This document shows, piece after piece, positions 53,703 to 62,250 of a stretch of DNA of 64,000 nt (its first letter is position 1; each line of letters opens with the position of its first letter). The translations under genes and the position numbers were made by a program. The notes beneath the pieces are model-generated. The model searched no databases and was not told the DNA's origin. It saw only the letters and a list, made by a program, of their open reading frames with translations. The stretch covers positions 124,001-188,000 of the forward strand of contig NZ_NBOF01000007.1 of the NCBI RefSeq assembly GCF_002104475.1. Direction: 5' to 3'. The stretch is from Cognaticolwellia mytili (GTDB lineage: Bacteria; Pseudomonadota; Gammaproteobacteria; Enterobacterales; Alteromonadaceae).

Positions 53703-53935
53703 TATCTTTCCTTGGTTGTTGGCAACATAAGGTACTATCAAAACAAATTACAACCTCATTGGCTAGTCAAGCTAACTATTAGACATGAATTTTTACATTT
53801 ATTAGTGAACATTTTCACGATGAAACTGTCTATTATTCAACTCATTAAATACCTATAGCCAAACTAATTAAAAATGCGTTTTTAGAGTTAGGCAATATAG
53901 GTTCTTTTTCATTTAGACACTAGGAAGTATTCAGT

Positions 53936-54583
53936 ATGAAAAAAATAGCGACATTAATAACAGGTCTAATGGCAACACTGCTGCTTGCCTCTACGTTTAG
54001 CAGTTATGCCGTAAAGTTTGAAGAAGGTAAGCATTATATCGTTGTCGCCGAGAAAAAGACCACCAAGCCTGAATTAAGTGAATACTTCTCTTATTACTGC
54101 CCTACTTGTCGGGCTTATGAACCTTATTTAGAGGGGTTTATAAAAGTGATGCCAGCGCATGCCAAGCTCAATAAGGTACATGTCGATTTTATGGGCCACA
54201 CTTCACCAGAAATTCAATTTATGCTGAGTAAAGCACTGATAGTTGCTGAAAAAACAGGTGTTGATAAAAAATTCTCTGATGCTGTTTTTAAATACCTACA
54301 AACAGATAGAGCTACAATTAACAATGAAAAAGATATTCGTAATATTTTTGTTTTAAGCGGCGGCGATGAAAAAAAGTTCGATCAAGGCATGAAGAGCTTT
54401 TCAGTGGTTGGCCAAGCTAAAAAAGAAAAGAAAACTCAGGATAAATTATCAAAAAGCCGACAACTTACTAGTGTTCCAACCATGGTAGTAAACGGTAAAT
54501 ATCTAATTGATAGCAAATCACTCGACAGAAATAATTTCTTTGCTGAGTATAATCAATTAGTAACCTATTTATTTACGCTTTAG
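53936..54583 (+). CDS. DsbA-like thiol:disulfide interchange protein with CPTC active site
   Basis: A 215-residue periplasmic thioredoxin-fold protein. The signal peptide ends near TFSSYAVKF. YYCPTCRAYEP holds the redox pair (C55, C58); DsbA normally has CPHC, so His is replaced by Thr. The helical insert (FSDAVFKYLQTDRATINNEKDIRNIF) and the cis-proline loop TSVPTMVVNGKYL (P181) are as in DsbA. No dsbB nearby. The Thr may lower oxidising power relative to classical DsbA (inference from DsbA mutant chemistry). It lies between the two exporter systems, transcribed toward system B. Confidence 0.9.
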   Translation: MKKIATLITGLMATLLLASTFSSYAVKFEEGKHYIVVAEKKTTKPELSEYFSYYCPTCRAYEPYLEGFIKVMPAHAKLNKVHVDFMGHTSPEIQFMLSKALIVAEKTGVDKKFSDAVFKYLQTDRATINNEKDIRNIFVLSGGDEKKFDQGMKSFSVVGQAKKEKKTQDKLSKSRQLTSVPTMVVNGKYLIDSKSLDRNNFFAEYNQLVTYLFTL

Positions 54584-54603
54584 TAACTATTCACCTTAAG
54601 CTC

Positions 54604-54636
54604 TATACCCAAGTCACTTGAAAATTCTTGGGTATA
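54604..54636. repeat. Inverted repeat after dsbA-like gene
   Basis: Perfect 10-bp arms, TATACCCAAG (54604-54613) and CTTGGGTATA (54627-54636), with a 13-nt loop, 20 bp after the stop codon. No T tract follows, so terminator function is uncertain; it could be a dispersed intergenic palindrome. Confidence 0.7.
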
Positions 54637-54766
54637 TACACCTAAAATGTATTCAAGGCTTTCATTTTTCTGAAAGATAACAATCATTATCTTCATGTCA
54701 TTTTTTATCATAGTTTACTCACTAATTTTTGACAATTTACATCTAATTACTACCAACAAAGTACGA

Positions 54767-54801
54767 TTCAAAAGCGAACATTTAACTTTCAAAACCGAAC
54801 A
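54767..54801. repeat. Two direct repeats upstream of export system B, possible activator sites
   Basis: TTCAAAAGCGAACA (54767-54780) and TTCAAAACCGAACA (54788-54801) differ at one base and are 21 bp apart, two helical turns. They lie about 90-125 bp before the presumed system B start. GAAC/TTC words also occur in the inverted repeat before system A. The rest of the 332-bp gap (54584-54915) holds the palindrome at 54604 and no open frame of interest. Confidence 0.65.
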
Positions 54802-54865
54802 AATTCAAACACTCACCAACAATCAAAAAACACTAACCTCATGTTAAATATGACTTTTAAACTTC

Positions 54866-54881
54866 TGGTATAAATATTTCA
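54866..54881 (+). promoter_or_regulatory. Weak sigma-54-like promoter of export system B
   Basis: TGGTATAAATATTTCA: the -24 GG is present and -12 is TTTC in place of TTGC, at the correct 12-bp spacing. The expected start near 54892 leaves a leader of about 24 bases to the adaptor ATG, as in system A. The missing G in the -12 element makes this a tentative call. Confidence 0.35.
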
Positions 54882-54915
54882 ATATTGTATTCAACACTCA
54901 TTAAGAATACTGCCC

Positions 54916-56154
54916 ATGAAAATTGAATTACAGCAAAAAACACAATGGAAAAAGTGGTTAGCCTTTGGACTATTTATACTTTCTCTTGCTTATACAGCCC
55001 AAGCTGTAACTAGCACGAACAACAAAACCATCATGGCAAATGAAATTACCTTGCAAACCGTGCAAAGTGGTGCCGTTGACATATACAGCAATGCCTATGG
55101 CGAGTTTGCCTCAGCACGAGAGCGATTATTAACAGCACCTGCATTAGGGAAAGTCGCCGAAATCCTAGTTCGTCCCGGTACTCAAGTACACGCTGACACT
55201 ATAATCTTAACGCTTGCTAACCCTAAACTAGAACAAGAGGTTGGTCAGGCACGTGGTGAATTAGCGCAATTAGAAGCGCAGCGAGAAGCTTTTAAGTATG
55301 AGCAACAAAGTGAACGACTTGACTATCAAGGACGCATTGCTGATATCGAAGCTGAAATTGAGAAAGCAAAATTAGAGCTCTCTGTTAATGAAAATTTAAT
55401 GACTTTAGGTGTAGCATCAAAAATTGAACTACAAAGAGCGGGCCTCGCCGTAAAACAGCAATCAAAGCGTCTTATCTTCGAAAAAAAGAAGTACCAGCAA
55501 TTTATCGACATGCAGAGCTATCAGCTAACTCAACGTGATATTACGGTATCTCAACAACAAGCCCAATTGTCATTACTTGAAGAGCAACTTGACGACATGC
55601 AGGTAAAAGCAGGCATCGCTGGATCACTACAAAATTTGGCAGTTGAGCTTGGTCAAAGTGTCCAACTAGGTGAGTCATTAGCCAAGGTAGGCAGTAACAA
55701 GCAGTTAATTGCTCGCCTGCGTCTACCACAACATCAAGCAGACCAAATTGATATCAATGCTCCGGTTATTATTGATACTCAAAAAGGAAAAATTGCAGCA
55801 CACATTACTCGCATAGAAAGCGTAGTCACTAATGGCTCAGTGCTAGCAGAAGCAAGCATCGATGACAAATTGACATCAAATGCCCGTCCATCGCTAACGA
55901 TTTCAGCACAAATTTTTGTTAAGCATCAAGAAGATGCCACATTTATTAACCAAGTTTCAGGCATTCGACCACAAAGTAAGCAATCTGTTTTCGTCAAAAC
56001 AGCAGAGAATACCCTAAGCCAACGTGATGTCAGCTTTGCAGAGCTTTCACAAGGTCGATTAGTCATCACTGAAGGCCTAATCTCCGGAGATGAAATTGTT
56101 AGTAGTGACATTTCAAAATATAACCAATTTCAAGAATTAACAATCGAGCATTAG
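54916..56154 (+). CDS. HlyD/MacA-like periplasmic adaptor, system B
   Basis: A 412-residue paralogue of the adaptor at 47211. N-terminal anchor WLAFGLFILSLAYTAQAV (about 15-32); lipoyl half APALGKVAEILVRPGTQVHAD; coiled-coil at about 105-225 rich in Gln/Glu/Leu; second lipoyl half AGIAGSLQNLAVELGQSVQLG; beta-barrel domains to the end (NQFQELTIEH). No lipobox. First gene of the plus-strand operon adaptor-ATPase-permease-regulator-kinase. Confidence 0.9.
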   Translation: MKIELQQKTQWKKWLAFGLFILSLAYTAQAVTSTNNKTIMANEITLQTVQSGAVDIYSNAYGEFASARERLLTAPALGKVAEILVRPGTQVHADTIILTLANPKLEQEVGQARGELAQLEAQREAFKYEQQSERLDYQGRIADIEAEIEKAKLELSVNENLMTLGVASKIELQRAGLAVKQQSKRLIFEKKKYQQFIDMQSYQLTQRDITVSQQQAQLSLLEEQLDDMQVKAGIAGSLQNLAVELGQSVQLGESLAKVGSNKQLIARLRLPQHQADQIDINAPVIIDTQKGKIAAHITRIESVVTNGSVLAEASIDDKLTSNARPSLTISAQIFVKHQEDATFINQVSGIRPQSKQSVFVKTAENTLSQRDVSFAELSQGRLVITEGLISGDEIVSSDISKYNQFQELTIEH

Positions 56155-56156
56155 CG

Positions 56157-56182
56157 TTTGTTGAGCTTTCGAGCCCAACAAA
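56157..56182 (+). other. Intercistronic hairpin with TTCG loop
   Basis: TTTGTTG-A-GCT, TTCG loop, AGC-C-CAACAAA: a 10-bp paired stem with one A/C mismatch, starting 2 bp after the adaptor stop codon. No T tract, so not a standard terminator. In mRNA it would be an unusually stable UUCG-capped hairpin, placed to protect the 3' end of the adaptor message or tune ATPase expression. Confidence 0.65.
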
Positions 56183-56238
56183 CCTAACTAAACCAACAGA
56201 AATACGATATAACGTACAGGGTCATATAAGGAAATCTA

Positions 56239-56946
56239 ATGAAAACAGTCGTAGAAATTAAAAATATCCACAAACACTATGATGGTCAACAGATCGAAAC
56301 TCATGCACTACAAGGAGTGTCACTAACCATTAATCAAGGAGAGTTTGTTGCAATCACAGGACCTTCAGGCTGTGGTAAATCAACCTTGTTATCAATAATG
56401 GGCTTAATGGATACCGCCAGCGAAGGTGATTATAAAATATCTAACATTGATACTCACGGATTAAAGGTTGATCAAAGAACACAAATCAGAAATCAACATA
56501 TTGGCTATGTTTTCCAATCTTTTAATCTTATTGACCATTTAACTGTTTTTGACAATGTTGCTTTGCCATTAGAGCATAGAAAAACAAGCAAGGAAGAAAT
56601 CAAAAAACGTGTAGAAAAGGTACTATCACAGGTTGATATGTTGCATCGAAAAAGTTATCGCCCCAACCAGCTTTCTGGTGGTCAACAACAACGTATCGCT
56701 ATTGCTCGTGCCTTAGTTGGTAGCCCTGATCTCATTTTAGTTGATGAGCCAACTGGTAACTTAGACAGCAAAAATGGCGATCAAGTAATGGCATTATTAG
56801 AAAAGCTTAATAGTGATGGCGCCACTATTGTTATGGTTACTCACGACAGTCGCTACTCTCGTTGTGCCAGTCGTCAAATACAACTGTTAGATGGAAAAAT
56901 TGTTGCTCAAATTAATAGTGAAAAGAGTTTACAGGGGGTTGCATGA
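56239..56946 (+). CDS. ABC transporter ATP-binding protein, MacB/LolD type, system B
   Basis: A 235-residue ATPase. Walker A GPSGCGKST; Q-loop region IGYVFQSFNLIDHLTVFDNVALP; signature LSGGQQQRIAIARAL; Walker B LILVDEPTGNLDS; H-loop MVTHD. Closely matches the system A ATPase along the whole length (for example STLLSIMGL and FQSFNLID blocks). AAGGAAAT precedes the ATG. Its stop overlaps the permease start by 4 bp (ATGA), so the two are translationally coupled. Confidence 0.95.
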   Translation: MKTVVEIKNIHKHYDGQQIETHALQGVSLTINQGEFVAITGPSGCGKSTLLSIMGLMDTASEGDYKISNIDTHGLKVDQRTQIRNQHIGYVFQSFNLIDHLTVFDNVALPLEHRKTSKEEIKKRVEKVLSQVDMLHRKSYRPNQLSGGQQQRIAIARALVGSPDLILVDEPTGNLDSKNGDQVMALLEKLNSDGATIVMVTHDSRYSRCASRQIQLLDGKIVAQINSEKSLQGVA

Positions 56947-59438
56947 GCTTAGTTAAAAAGTCGCTTATTGGCGGTGTTGCCCGTGTATTTTCTCTACCTA
57001 AACTGAGTATTCCATTAATTTTGACGTTAGGCCTGACCTTGGGCGCAGTATTAAGTGTTGTCGCGATTTCTTCTACCTTACTTTACCAACCGCTACAGGG
57101 CGTAAAGAACGAAGCACAGCTACAAACGTTTGAACTTAATTTCAAACCGTCAAAAGTTTTAAGTATTTCCTATTGGAATATGAGAAGACTGGCATCTTTC
57201 CAAGAAACGTTTTCTGATCTAGGAGAATGGGCGGGTATCTCGCCCTCTGAGCAAGAGATTACCGTCGACAACGTCACTTACCCAACAACACTTTACAATG
57301 CATCCGACAATATCCTCGATGTTTTGGGGACTAACTTAATATTAGGTGAAAATACCACTAAAGCGGCACCTGAAAAATATGTTTGGATTTCAGAGAGTTT
57401 ATGGCAATACGTTTTTTCAGGCGCTAAATCAGCATTAGGCAAACAACTAGAAGTGAACAGCCAGTCTTATATTATTGCGGGTATCGTTGAAGATGTTATG
57501 TCAGTTACCAGCAACGATCTAATACTACCGCAACAAATCTGGTTTATAACCAACTTAAAGGCGACTTTATCTGAGCCTGCAGATGTCGGTCAAATAAGAA
57601 ATGACCTAGGCTACCTGGTTAATAAAAGCGTCAGCGGCGCCATTACACTTCCAAGCCAAACACAAACAGAACAATGGCTACTCGACTACGTTAAAAACAA
57701 TATTAATAGCGATAATCTAGAAGAAACATTAAATTTCATGGACAGTATGAATAAGGTTGTTAGGACAGCACCGTATCGTAGTAATCTACTCGGAGACACC
57801 GAAGACCTTATTGTGGCGTTATTTTTCGCGGTATGCGGCTTACTATTTATGGCGACACTAAATTTATTAAATTTATTTATCGCTCATTATCAAAGTCGCA
57901 CCAAAGAGTTCGCCATTCAAATCAGTCTTGGCGCTAGTCTATTTAAGGTTCGAGCATTAGTTTTCTTAGAAAATTTACCAAGCTTCTTACTGGCTGCGAT
58001 TGTTGGCTTACTTGTCGCTGGTTGGGCAATTAAAAGCTTACCGCTAATTGCAGGCGATAGCATGCCTATGATTGACGATATAGGTATTAATATGCTGACT
58101 GTTTTAATGTCGCTGCTCATTATTATAATCTTAAACATCTTATTTAGTGCCTTGTCACTGGTTGATATTAACAAACATGCAATTGCTGATAACCTCAACA
58201 GCAGCGGTAAAGGTATCCAAGCTCAAAGTAACCAATGGCTGAGCAAGGTGTTAATGGTTTCACAGTTATCTATTGCGTCAGTCTTGTTAACCGCTTCAAT
58301 TATGGTGGCTTTACAAAGCTATCAATCAGTATATCGTGATGTTGGTTATAAACTTGGCAATAGTTATAGTGTTGAATTATCCATTAGCGACGAAGAATGG
58401 CGTGAGCAACTGACTGCAGATACTGACAATTACCACAACAGTGAAATGAATCGCCTATTAACAGATATTGCTGCCGTTATTGAAAATAAAGTAGCTAACA
58501 GTGAGGTTATCGTCAATTCTAGCGCACCGCTATCCAATGAAATTAGGTTGTCAGGCTACCGCTCGGAAGAAAACGGTGGTAAACGTATCACTTATCAAAT
58601 GAAACCACTGAGCGCTCAATATTTTAGTGCTTACGAAATTCCATTACTTGCCGGAGCCAATTTAACTCAAGCACAAATTGATAATGACGAGAGTCGCATT
58701 ATTATTGATGAAAACATGGCAAAAGCGTTATTTCCTGACTTAGCTTACCAAGAAATCATCGGTAAGACAGTCGCATTAAATCGAGAAGAAGGCGCTGTTC
58801 AGCCAATAATCAATGGTATTAGCGGCAATACCATTAGCAGAACAGGTATTACAGAGGCATTATCTTTCCCTGCAATTTATTCACATCGGATAAATAGTGC
58901 TTTAATAAACTTTGCTGTGATGATGCCTGCCGGCCAAACCGTGACAACGGCAATGTTAGAAGATGAATTAATGCGTCAGTTTCCTCGTCTTGGTAATCTA
59001 TCTGTTCGATCTTTGGAAGAAGTTTGGGATGAACAAACATTAGAGCAACGCCTCAGTATGTCGATTGTTGTTATCATGACCTTATTAACACTATTTCTAG
59101 CTGCAATCGGTGTTGCTGGGCTAACACAAATGACCACCAATCAACGAAAATATGAACTTGCCGTACGCATGGCGACTGGCGCTAAGCAAATGAAATTGAT
59201 TGGCTTTATTTTAAAAGATGCTTTATGGATGTTAGTGATCGGTTTAGGCTTAGGCTTTGTAATTTCAGTATTTGTTTACCAAACATTGGAACAACAGCTT
59301 GAAATTTTGCCATCATTTAATTGGCTTGCCATGTCAGGTTTAGACATAAGCTTGATTGTTATTGTTATTTTGTCGGTGATAACCCCCGCATGGCGAGTTA
59401 TTAGTACCGATCCAATGCAAGCGTTACGTGAAGAGTAG
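56943..59438 (+). CDS. MacB-like dual-FtsX ABC permease, system B
   Basis: An 831-residue protein with the same eight-helix plan as the system A permeases: N-terminal helix (LPLILTLGLTLGAVLSVVAI-like), periplasmic domain, LFMATLNLLNLFIAHYQSRTKEF, SSGKGIQAQSNQ, second periplasmic domain, and the C-terminal LAAIGVAGLTQMTTNQRKYELAVRMATGAK. It ends DPMQALREE, comparable to the PxxxxLRG tails of system A. Only one permease is present here against three in system A. Most diverged in the first periplasmic domain, where substrate choice is expected. Confidence 0.9.
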   Translation: MSLVKKSLIGGVARVFSLPKLSIPLILTLGLTLGAVLSVVAISSTLLYQPLQGVKNEAQLQTFELNFKPSKVLSISYWNMRRLASFQETFSDLGEWAGISPSEQEITVDNVTYPTTLYNASDNILDVLGTNLILGENTTKAAPEKYVWISESLWQYVFSGAKSALGKQLEVNSQSYIIAGIVEDVMSVTSNDLILPQQIWFITNLKATLSEPADVGQIRNDLGYLVNKSVSGAITLPSQTQTEQWLLDYVKNNINSDNLEETLNFMDSMNKVVRTAPYRSNLLGDTEDLIVALFFAVCGLLFMATLNLLNLFIAHYQSRTKEFAIQISLGASLFKVRALVFLENLPSFLLAAIVGLLVAGWAIKSLPLIAGDSMPMIDDIGINMLTVLMSLLIIIILNILFSALSLVDINKHAIADNLNSSGKGIQAQSNQWLSKVLMVSQLSIASVLLTASIMVALQSYQSVYRDVGYKLGNSYSVELSISDEEWREQLTADTDNYHNSEMNRLLTDIAAVIENKVANSEVIVNSSAPLSNEIRLSGYRSEENGGKRITYQMKPLSAQYFSAYEIPLLAGANLTQAQIDNDESRIIIDENMAKALFPDLAYQEIIGKTVALNREEGAVQPIINGISGNTISRTGITEALSFPAIYSHRINSALINFAVMMPAGQTVTTAMLEDELMRQFPRLGNLSVRSLEEVWDEQTLEQRLSMSIVVIMTLLTLFLAAIGVAGLTQMTTNQRKYELAVRMATGAKQMKLIGFILKDALWMLVIGLGLGFVISVFVYQTLEQQLEILPSFNWLAMSGLDISLIVIVILSVITPAWRVISTDPMQALREE

Positions 59439-59486
59439 TTTAAACAATATTAAGTTAACTATTCTTACTTGAGCACCGTTAAATTC

Positions 59487-59527
59487 ATGGCTACACTCGC
59501 AGCACATACACCGTTGAGTATAGCCAT
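59487..59527. repeat. Inverted repeat between permease and regulator of system B
   Basis: Arms ATGGCTACACTC (59487-59498) and GAGTATAGCCAT (59516-59527), 12 bp with one mismatch, loop 17 nt, no T tract. It lies in the 116-bp gap before the regulator gene, so it could be an attenuator or an operator that separates exporter and regulator expression. Confidence 0.6.
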
Positions 59528-59554
59528 ATTTAATACAAATTAATAAGGAACATT

Positions 59555-60946
59555 TTGAATACAACTAAGTCACAAGCCACTATTTTAATTGCTGATGATG
59601 ACGAAGACATACGTCTTGCACTGGAATTATTGCTATCTGCACATAACTACAAAACTATTGAAGCAGGCACAGCCAAAGAAGTGGTAATTGAAAGCGAAAG
59701 GCAAAAACCTGATCTCATTTTACTCGACATGAACTTTAGTCGTGATACCACCAGTGGACAAGAAGGTTTAGCTATTCTTCAGCAGTTGGATCAAAGTAAT
59801 ATACCTGTTATTTTAATGACGGCATGGGGCAGCATTGAATTAGCAGTCAAAGGCTTACAACAAGGTGCTAGTGATTTTATTGAAAAACCTTGGCAAAAAG
59901 AAAAGTTACTTAACAGTATTGAGCAACAAATAAACTTTTCCCGTATCAAGCAAGAACATCAAGGTTATCGCCAGCTGTTAAGTAAAAGCCAGCACAAAAA
60001 CCTACCCGCAACGAGTAAGCACTGGGTTTGTCAATCATCTGCAATGCAAGCGGTTGAACAGCTGATAAAGCAAATTGCCCCAACTGACGCCAACATACTA
60101 ATCCTTGGCGAAAATGGTACAGGTAAATCAATGCTCGCAGAGCGTATTCACCAATTATCATCTCGCAGCGATCAGCCACTAATTTCTGTAAATATGGCTG
60201 CTATTCCAGATAACTTGTTCGAAAGTGAACTATTCGGTCATCAAAAAGGAGCATTTACTGACGCAAAACAGCAGCGCGTAGGTCGTTTTCAGCTAGCTGA
60301 TCAAGGTAGTTTATTTTTTGACGAAATCGGTTCACTACCAATCAATTTACAACCTAAATTATTACGTGTTTTAGAATCAGGTCAGTATGAAATATTAGGC
60401 TCTAGCCAAACACAAAATACTAATGTTAGATTGATCAGTGCCACTAATGCTGACCTAAATCAACTGGTCAATAATGGTGACTTTCGCCAAGATTTACTCT
60501 ACCGACTTAATACACTCGTGATCACACTACCGCCGCTACGCGAGCGACTCGCAGACATTCCAGCATTAGCTGAAAATTTTATTGTCAGCTTTAGCAAAAA
60601 GTACCACAAACAAACGTTAACACTCGACGACGACGCAATTACAAAATTAAAAAGCCATTATTGGCCAGGCAATGTTCGAGAGTTGGGACATGTGATAGAA
60701 AGAGCCGTACTACTGACGGTAGAAAATGTAATATCTGCGCAAAATCTGCTATTAGATGTCGGTACCAGTACGAACTGCAAGATTGAACTACAACCTTTAG
60801 AAACCGCTGAACGTAAGTTGATCGAAAAAACTATGAAAATCACATCAGGCCACGTAATTGAAGCCGCAAAACTGTTAGAAATATCACGTAACGCCTTGTA
60901 CCGACGCTTAGAAAAATTTAACATAAAGTTTGATGCGAACCAGTAA
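59555..60946 (+). CDS. NtrC-like sigma-54-dependent response regulator, system B
   Basis: A 463-residue protein; start TTG 59555 with AAGGAA 6 nt upstream. Receiver with Asp58 in DLILLDMNFSRDTTSGQEG; AAA+ domain with GENGTGKSM (Walker A), GAFTDA loop in place of GAFTGA, and GSLFFDEIGS (Walker B); C-terminal Fis-type HTH (IEAAKLLEISRNALYRRLEK). Paralogous to the system A regulator. It lies downstream of its exporter, so it may be autoactivated if the transcript reads through. Confidence 0.94.
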   Translation: MNTTKSQATILIADDDEDIRLALELLLSAHNYKTIEAGTAKEVVIESERQKPDLILLDMNFSRDTTSGQEGLAILQQLDQSNIPVILMTAWGSIELAVKGLQQGASDFIEKPWQKEKLLNSIEQQINFSRIKQEHQGYRQLLSKSQHKNLPATSKHWVCQSSAMQAVEQLIKQIAPTDANILILGENGTGKSMLAERIHQLSSRSDQPLISVNMAAIPDNLFESELFGHQKGAFTDAKQQRVGRFQLADQGSLFFDEIGSLPINLQPKLLRVLESGQYEILGSSQTQNTNVRLISATNADLNQLVNNGDFRQDLLYRLNTLVITLPPLRERLADIPALAENFIVSFSKKYHKQTLTLDDDAITKLKSHYWPGNVRELGHVIERAVLLTVENVISAQNLLLDVGTSTNCKIELQPLETAERKLIEKTMKITSGHVIEAAKLLEISRNALYRRLEKFNIKFDANQ

Positions 60947-60961
60947 AATAAGGATAGTTTT

Positions 60962-62224
60962 TTGAGTCATGAAAAGTGGCTAGTCACCGGGTTAAGCCTT
61001 ACGGTGATCACGATTTTATCCTTGGCTGCTGCGCTCACTTGGAAAATGGCATGGAGCACTCTTGCCATTATGACTTTAGTTTTCGTATTAAGCTACCCGT
61101 TGATATGGCTAGCTTGGCGTTGTTACCACTTTTGGTGTCAAACCATTATGCAGTTAACGACCTATACCCAAGTACTGAGGGAAAACGAAACAAACCTTTC
61201 CTTTAAAAAACAGCACCCCGATAATTTACTATTAGAACTACAAAAAGAAATCCACCTGATAGCAACGAAGCGCTTAGATAGCAACAAAGAACAAAAAACA
61301 CTTAATCATATTCTCAGCAATATTTTAGACTCGTGGCCGATACCTGTTTGCTTGTTTGATCAACAATTGAAATTACTTTATCGCAATGAAGCAATGAACC
61401 AACAAATTGCACAGCCAATGCTAGTAAATAATTCCGCACAATCATTAGGGTTTAGTTTAGAAAACGAGCAATTTCTGCATGAAAAGTTTAATAATAAATG
61501 GCAAAGCCAAACCATCAGTTATCAACTCAATAACAATCAGTATGAAAAACAATGGCTATTTACGTCGATCAATATTTCGCCATTATTAAATCAACAACAA
61601 AGCCATAATCAGCAAAACTTGATCCGGGTACTAAGCCACGAACTGCGGAATTCGTTAACGCCAATGTACTCAATGACAGATACTTTGTTATGCTCAGAAC
61701 AACTAGACGAAGCCCAAACTCGTAAGGTTTTGAGTCGAATTCAGCAGCGCAGTCAACGTTTGTTAACTTTCATTAGCGAATATAGCCAATTAACACAGCT
61801 ACCAGCACCAAAAACCCGTTGGTTTTCGTTTAGTGAATTATTAGATGAAGCAAAAGCAATGATTGATACAACCACCTGTAAAGTAACTATGCTAGGTAGC
61901 GATCAATGTTTTGGTGATCGAGCACAATTAACCCAGGTGATCATCAATATTCTTAAGAATGCCGAGCAATGCCAAAAGAACATTAACGTTAATATTAATC
62001 TTTATTATCAAAACGACTTACAAATAGTCGAAATAAATGACACTGGGCCTGGGTTTGCTAACCTTGCCAATGTATTAACACCATTTTACACCACCAAGAA
62101 TAGTGGTTCAGGCATTGGTTTAGCGCTTTGTGTTGAAATTATTCACAACCACAATGGTCAGTTTTCAGTTAATAATAATACTGCTGGAGGGGCAAAAATA
62201 TTGATGAATTGGCCATTAAAGTAA
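60962..62224 (+). CDS. NtrB-like sensor histidine kinase, system B
   Basis: A 420-residue kinase; start TTG 60962 with AAGGA upstream, 15 bp after the regulator. Two N-terminal helices (VTGLSLTVITILSLAAAL, LAIMTLVFVLSYPLIWL) with a minimal loop, a PAS-like segment (WPIPVCLFDQQLKLLYRNEAM), the H-box VLSHELRNSLTPMYSM, and the ATPase domain with INILKNAEQCQ, DTGPGFA and GSGIGLALCVEIIH. Same architecture as the system A kinase, so the pair was duplicated together with the exporter. Confidence 0.92.
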   Translation: MSHEKWLVTGLSLTVITILSLAAALTWKMAWSTLAIMTLVFVLSYPLIWLAWRCYHFWCQTIMQLTTYTQVLRENETNLSFKKQHPDNLLLELQKEIHLIATKRLDSNKEQKTLNHILSNILDSWPIPVCLFDQQLKLLYRNEAMNQQIAQPMLVNNSAQSLGFSLENEQFLHEKFNNKWQSQTISYQLNNNQYEKQWLFTSINISPLLNQQQSHNQQNLIRVLSHELRNSLTPMYSMTDTLLCSEQLDEAQTRKVLSRIQQRSQRLLTFISEYSQLTQLPAPKTRWFSFSELLDEAKAMIDTTTCKVTMLGSDQCFGDRAQLTQVIINILKNAEQCQKNINVNINLYYQNDLQIVEINDTGPGFANLANVLTPFYTTKNSGSGIGLALCVEIIHNHNGQFSVNNNTAGGAKILMNWPLK

Positions 62225-62234
62225 TGACCAATTC
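62206..62234. terminator. Hairpin at the end of system B, possible terminator
   Basis: Arms of 13 bp, 62206-62218 and 62222-62234 (GAATTGGCCATTA with TAATGACCAATTC), one mismatch, triloop AAG. It overlaps the kinase stop codon and lies between convergent genes. There is no T tract on either side, so termination efficiency is uncertain. Confidence 0.5.
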
Positions 62235-62250
62235 ACCTATAAACTAGAGG

